Of a stretch of DNA of 64,000 bases, positions 60,853-64,000 are shown piece after piece; position 1 is the first letter of the stretch, and each line of letters begins with the position of its first letter. The position numbers and the translations under genes were made by a program. Below the pieces are notes generated by a model, which was given only the letters and a program-made list of their open reading frames with translations, did not search any database and was not told the origin of the DNA. Location: contig JAEUKI010000052.1 of the NCBI GenBank assembly GCA_016793325.1, forward strand, positions 682,001 to 746,000, read 5' to 3'. This DNA comes from Myxococcales bacterium. GTDB taxonomy: Bacteria; Myxococcota_A; Polyangia; Polyangiales; Ga0077539.

Positions 60853-61317
60853 TCACTCGTGCCGGTGGCCGTGGTGGCCGTGATCGTCGTGGGTGTGCTC
60901 GTGGTTGGACGAAGGCATCGCCGTGATCACGAGCTTTCCGTGCTCGACGCCCTTGGTCGCGAGGATGCGATCTGCTGCTTCTTGAAGCTTCTTCGAGGGG
61001 CCTCGCAGAACGATCACCTCGAGGCAGTGATCGTGGTCGAGGTGAACGTGCAGCGTCGAGACGACGTGCTCGCCGAGGTCGTGCTGCATCTCCGTGAGCT
61101 TCTCGGTGAGCTCGCGCACGTGGTGGTCGTACACGACGGTCAGCGTCGCTGCGGCGAGTCCTCCGTCCGCCACGTGGGCTGCGGCGAGGTCTGCTCTAAC
61201 GAGGTCACGAAGCGCCTCCGAGCGCGTCGCGTAGCCTCGCTTCTCGAGGTGTTGATCGAAGCGCGCGAGGAGGTCGGCGTCCATCGCGACCCCGAAGCGA
61301 ATGAGTTCTGCGGCCAT
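60853..61317 (-). CDS. nikR: Nickel-responsive regulator NikR
   Basis: 154 residues. N-terminal ribbon-helix-helix (RFGVAMDADLLARFDQHL, 5-45) and C-terminal ACT-like nickel domain with the four ligands H79, H90, H92 and C98 in the spacing of E. coli NikR (H76, H87, H89, C95). A His-rich tail (NHEHTHDDHGHHGHRHE) may store or buffer metal. It should bind DNA with nickel and repress nickel uptake. Usually linked to nikABCDE; here it is followed by an OPT transporter gene. GGAG upstream of ATG at 61317; divergent from the RavA-like gene by 43 bases, so its operator is probably between them. Confidence 0.93.
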   Translation of the reverse strand: MAAELIRFGVAMDADLLARFDQHLEKRGYATRSEALRDLVRADLAAAHVADGGLAAATLTVVYDHHVRELTEKLTEMQHDLGEHVVSTLHVHLDHDHCLEVIVLRGPSKKLQEAADRILATKGVEHGKLVITAMPSSNHEHTHDDHGHHGHRHE

Positions 61318-61360
61318 GGTGCGTTGCTCCGAGCGCAGGGTACACTCGCTTCGAGGCGTC

Positions 61361-62848
61361 ATGGACGAAGAGACTGGTGCTTCTGGGGTCGGGCCTGCCG
61401 CGAACTCGAACGGCGAGAACACGGGTTCAGCTTGGCGATCGGCGCTCGCTGCGCGCACGAAGGCGACGATTCGGCGGGTCGAACACGGGCTCGTCGCGAG
61501 GACCGAGGTCGCGACCACGCTCGTCCTGTCGCTGCTCTCGGGATTTCCGGTGCTCATCGTGGGGCCTCCGGGGACGGCGAAGACGGCGATGGCGCGGGCG
61601 CTCGCCGAGGCCATCGGGGCGGATTTCGAGGAGCACGCGCTGGATCCGTTCTCGCCGACGCGGTTGTTCGAGCCGCGCGATGCGACGGCGACGGGCGACC
61701 GGCCGCGGGTGGTGGTGCGCGACGACGTGTTCGACGCGCCGACGGAGCTGGCTTCGGCGCTGAGGCGGGCGCTCGACGGTTCGCGGACGGCGACGCACTT
61801 CGTCGCGACCGCCCTCGACCTCGAGGACCGAGACCCGACGATGCTCGACCGATTCGTGTTTCGCGCGGTCGCAGCGCCGCTCGGCGCTGGCGAGTTCGAC
61901 GCGTTGCTCACGAGCAGTACGACGACACACGAATTCGACGGACCTGCGCTCGACTGGCGAGACGTCGAGCGCGTTCGTCGCGAGAGCGCGGCGGTCGAGC
62001 TGTCCTACGAGCTCCGCGGCGCGCTGGCTGCGCTCCGCGCGGAGCTCAGCGAAGTGTCTGCGTTTCGTTCGGATCGCTGGTGGAAGAGCGTCGTGTCCGT
62101 GCTGCGGACGGCCGCGCACGTCGACGGGCGCGCGCATGTTGTTCCCGATGACTTAGCGATCGTGGAGTCACTGTTCGAGGGGGACGACGACGCCACGCGA
62201 GCTTCGGTGCGTCGGTGGGTGATCGAGCGCGCGCACGGTTCGCTGCACGACCTCGCCAAGCGCTTGACCGCTGCGCTCGAGACGCTCCGTCAAGCGGTGG
62301 CCGCCGATCGCACGGCGCGCTCGCCGATGTGCGACGACGCGGGGCGCGCGCTCTACCGCACGCCGAGCGGCGCGACGACGATCGAACCGTCGCGCCGAGA
62401 GCCTGCGCGGACGAGCGCCGGGGAGCAGCTCTACGTTCGACCGCGAAACGCTCCACGCGCGGGCGTCGATGACCACTTCACCTCCGCGCAGCTCTACGAG
62501 CGGTTCTTCGTCGGTCGCGTCAGCGAGCTCAAGCGCCACACCGAGGACTCGGTGAACTACGCGTATCGCGACGTGCCCAACGAGCCGATGCTCGAGCAGC
62601 TCGCGTTCGATGCAGCGCACATCGATGCGCGCGCCGAGTGGCTCGCGAGCATCGCGCTGCAGCTTCGTGACGCGCGATCGCAGTGCGAGCGTGTTCTCGA
62701 GGGCGCGTCCGAGAGCCTCTGGCGTGGGCCCGTCCTCGCGGAGTCCGATCGGATGACCGCGAAGGCGTCGCTGCGCGCCTTCGACGAGCTCGTCGACGAG
62801 ATCCGCGCCCTCCGCATCGCGATCGCATCGCTGCCGGTGCGAACGTGA
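61361..62848 (+). CDS. Divergent RavA-like MoxR AAA+ ATPase
   Basis: 495 residues. Walker A GPPGTAKT is intact (residues 68-75). The Walker B position reads VVVRDD instead of hhhhDE (D121, D122), and the sensor-1 Asn is replaced (VATALDL). Arg-finger region LDRFVFR (R164, R168) is kept. The later SDRWWKSVVSVLRTAAHVDGR matches RavA's SDRRWKK...GR segment, supporting RavA as nearest relative. ATP binding is likely, hydrolysis doubtful. GAGG precedes the ATG. Its TGA overlaps the next gene by four bases (GTGA). Divergent from nikR. Confidence 0.8.
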   Translation: MDEETGASGVGPAANSNGENTGSAWRSALAARTKATIRRVEHGLVARTEVATTLVLSLLSGFPVLIVGPPGTAKTAMARALAEAIGADFEEHALDPFSPTRLFEPRDATATGDRPRVVVRDDVFDAPTELASALRRALDGSRTATHFVATALDLEDRDPTMLDRFVFRAVAAPLGAGEFDALLTSSTTTHEFDGPALDWRDVERVRRESAAVELSYELRGALAALRAELSEVSAFRSDRWWKSVVSVLRTAAHVDGRAHVVPDDLAIVESLFEGDDDATRASVRRWVIERAHGSLHDLAKRLTAALETLRQAVAADRTARSPMCDDAGRALYRTPSGATTIEPSRREPARTSAGEQLYVRPRNAPRAGVDDHFTSAQLYERFFVGRVSELKRHTEDSVNYAYRDVPNEPMLEQLAFDAAHIDARAEWLASIALQLRDARSQCERVLEGASESLWRGPVLAESDRMTAKASLRAFDELVDEIRALRIAIASLPVRT

Positions 62849-64000
62849 GGCGCTTCGAGCCGTGGATGGCGGACGCGGTCGCTCCCCGCGCGACCACGGG
62901 TGATCCGGCGGTGGTGACCGAAGCGCTCGTTCGCATCGGAAGCGCGCTCGACCGAGGAACGATCGTCGGCTCGTCGCTGCTCCGCTGGCCCGAAGAGCCC
63001 CTGCGCTCAGCGATCCTCGGCGAGCTCGCTCGGCGCGCGATCGCAGAGCAAACCGTCGGCCGACCTGCCGCGTGCGCCGTCGTGTTGAACGACATCGTCG
63101 AGTGCGTCGAAGAGGCGTCGCTCGTCCGTCGGCGAATGTTGCGCGGCGAGAAGCAAGCGGCGGCGCTCAACGATGATGGAAACCGCTGGGCCATCACCGT
63201 CGACACGTTGTGGGAGTCGATGGCTGTGCGCGCGGTCGCCGTTCGTGCGGAAGAAGCGTGGGGTTCGACGAGCGCGCTTCGCCAACGCGAGCAAGCGATG
63301 ACGACGCGGCTGCTCGAGCTGGACCGCGGGATCACCGGAGCGATCGCGCAGTGGCGGACGATCACGGCGTTCGACGTTCCGAAGCTTGGCGACGCGGACG
63401 TGCGCCGACTCGAGCGCGACCTCGCGTTCGACCCAGTGCCTGCGGCGCCGATCGCGCATCCGACGATGGCGCGGCAATCGAGCGCAGCGTCGTTCGATCC
63501 GTCGATCGCGCAGGCGCGCGTGCGATCGCGAAAGCGCTCGGTCGAAGCGTGGGCGCGGCGCTCGGTCGAGTTCGAGGGACCTCCGCGGGAGCTCGTCGCG
63601 GCGCGGAGCGGTCCTGTGTTTGTGTGCGTCGAGCGTCCGCCGGGAGCGCAGTCGGAGCCCGACCAGGTCGTCGCGTCGCTCGCGTGGATCGGCTGCGCGA
63701 TCGGTGTTCTCCGCGGTCGTCGCGTGCTCCTCGTGACGTGCGACGAGGCGCCGTCTTCGATCGAGATTCGCGCAGAGACCCCCGTGCGAGCGATCACGCA
63801 CGCGATCTCGAAGACGCCGCGCTCGAGCGCGATCGGCGCCGTGGAGTGGGCGACGCGCGAATGCGAGCGGCTCGCGGGGCCGTGCGATGTGCTCATGGTG
63901 ACGCCGAAGCTCTGGATCTCGAGCGACTCGGCCGTCGAAGAGCTGCGGCCTCTGCACGAGCGAATCGCGGCGCGGCGCGCGCGGCTGCGGCTGCTGCGGC
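62845..64000 (+). CDS. ViaA-like VWA protein with degenerate MIDAS (partial, runs off the window)
   Basis: At least 385 residues, open to the window edge. The GTG at 62845 overlaps the RavA-like stop (GTGA). The N-terminal 240 residues are helical as in ViaA; from about 254 the sequence follows the VWA fold of ViaA: SGPVFVCVERPPGAQ in place of the MIDAS strand GPFIVCVDTSGSM, EPDQVVASLAWIGCAIGVLRGRRVLLVTC, and CDVLMVTPKLWIS. The metal-binding D-x-S-x-S is absent, GGTD reads SSAI, and the second MIDAS Asp is not seen. So it is a metal-site-dead homologue. The C-terminal end lies outside the window. Confidence 0.75.
   Translation, partial: MRRFEPWMADAVAPRATTGDPAVVTEALVRIGSALDRGTIVGSSLLRWPEEPLRSAILGELARRAIAEQTVGRPAACAVVLNDIVECVEEASLVRRRMLRGEKQAAALNDDGNRWAITVDTLWESMAVRAVAVRAEEAWGSTSALRQREQAMTTRLLELDRGITGAIAQWRTITAFDVPKLGDADVRRLERDLAFDPVPAAPIAHPTMARQSSAASFDPSIAQARVRSRKRSVEAWARRSVEFEGPPRELVAARSGPVFVCVERPPGAQSEPDQVVASLAWIGCAIGVLRGRRVLLVTCDEAPSSIEIRAETPVRAITHAISKTPRSSAIGAVEWATRECERLAGPCDVLMVTPKLWISSDSAVEELRPLHERIAARRARLRLLR

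Overview
The window is very GC-rich chromosomal DNA with strong G/C third-position bias, many GTG starts, 4-base start/stop overlaps and many exported lipoproteins. An AgmX/PglI-type C-terminal domain protein, thrombospondin-type-3 OmpA proteins and orphan sigma-54 and sigma-region-4 regulators point to the phylum Myxococcota, probably a Polyangiales/Sandaracinus-like bacterium. That placement is inferred from gene content alone. I see no insertion sequence, prophage, CRISPR array or rRNA. It reads as core chromosome mixed with lineage-specific genes.

Layout. 0-7 kb: mnmA, a SAM hydrolase and a lipoprotein in one minus-strand operon; mazG; a zinc-ribbon protein; then a rubrerythrin / Fe-S oxidoreductase / DUF3501 oxidative-stress cluster. 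7.1-11.5 kb: tRNA-Val(CAC) with its own promoter and terminator, a lipoprotein, a rhomboid-like pseudoprotease with a zinc-finger tail, a Cache-like lipoprotein and a rhodanese-E1 (MoeB/ThiF-like) fusion. 11.6-14.8 kb: purM-purN-FAD oxidoreductase, overlapping stop to start. 14.8-19.7 kb: a MacA/MacB-like export operon with two extra genes. 19.7-26 kb: YciO/Sua5-like protein, OmpA-TSP3 protein, DUF72 protein, RluD, a TrmN-like methyltransferase and the AgmX-type protein. 26-33 kb: regulators (LysR, NtrC-type, MerR-like, sigma-region-4-only) and an HD phosphohydrolase. 33.7-36.6 kb: purH-purD.

36.6-45 kb: an orphan Tat-type solute-binding lipoprotein, a WYL regulator, a group-2 sigma-70 factor, a FliJ/YscO-like coiled-coil protein after a large lipoprotein, a LolC/E-type permease with a long insertion, and tRNA-Gly(GCC). 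45-51 kb: a polytopic membrane protein, two tandem paralogous GTPases (one membrane-anchored) and a quinone oxidoreductase. 51-58.5 kb: a HEAT-repeat / aldo-keto-reductase fusion with a small partner, a PPC-domain protein and a di-haem beta-propeller lipoprotein. 58.8-64 kb: a nikR-OPT transporter operon, then, divergently, a RavA-like AAA+ gene overlapping a ViaA-like gene that runs off the window.

How the genes fit together. De novo purine synthesis is split over two loci (purMN and purHD). tRNA function appears repeatedly (mnmA, rluD, TrmN-like, YciO-like, two tRNAs). Most of the remainder serves the envelope. The best leads for undescribed biology are the RavA/ViaA-like pair, which has lost diagnostic catalytic and metal-binding residues in both partners, the HEAT-AKR fusion that retains only one recognisable tetrad residue, and the nikR-OPT pairing.
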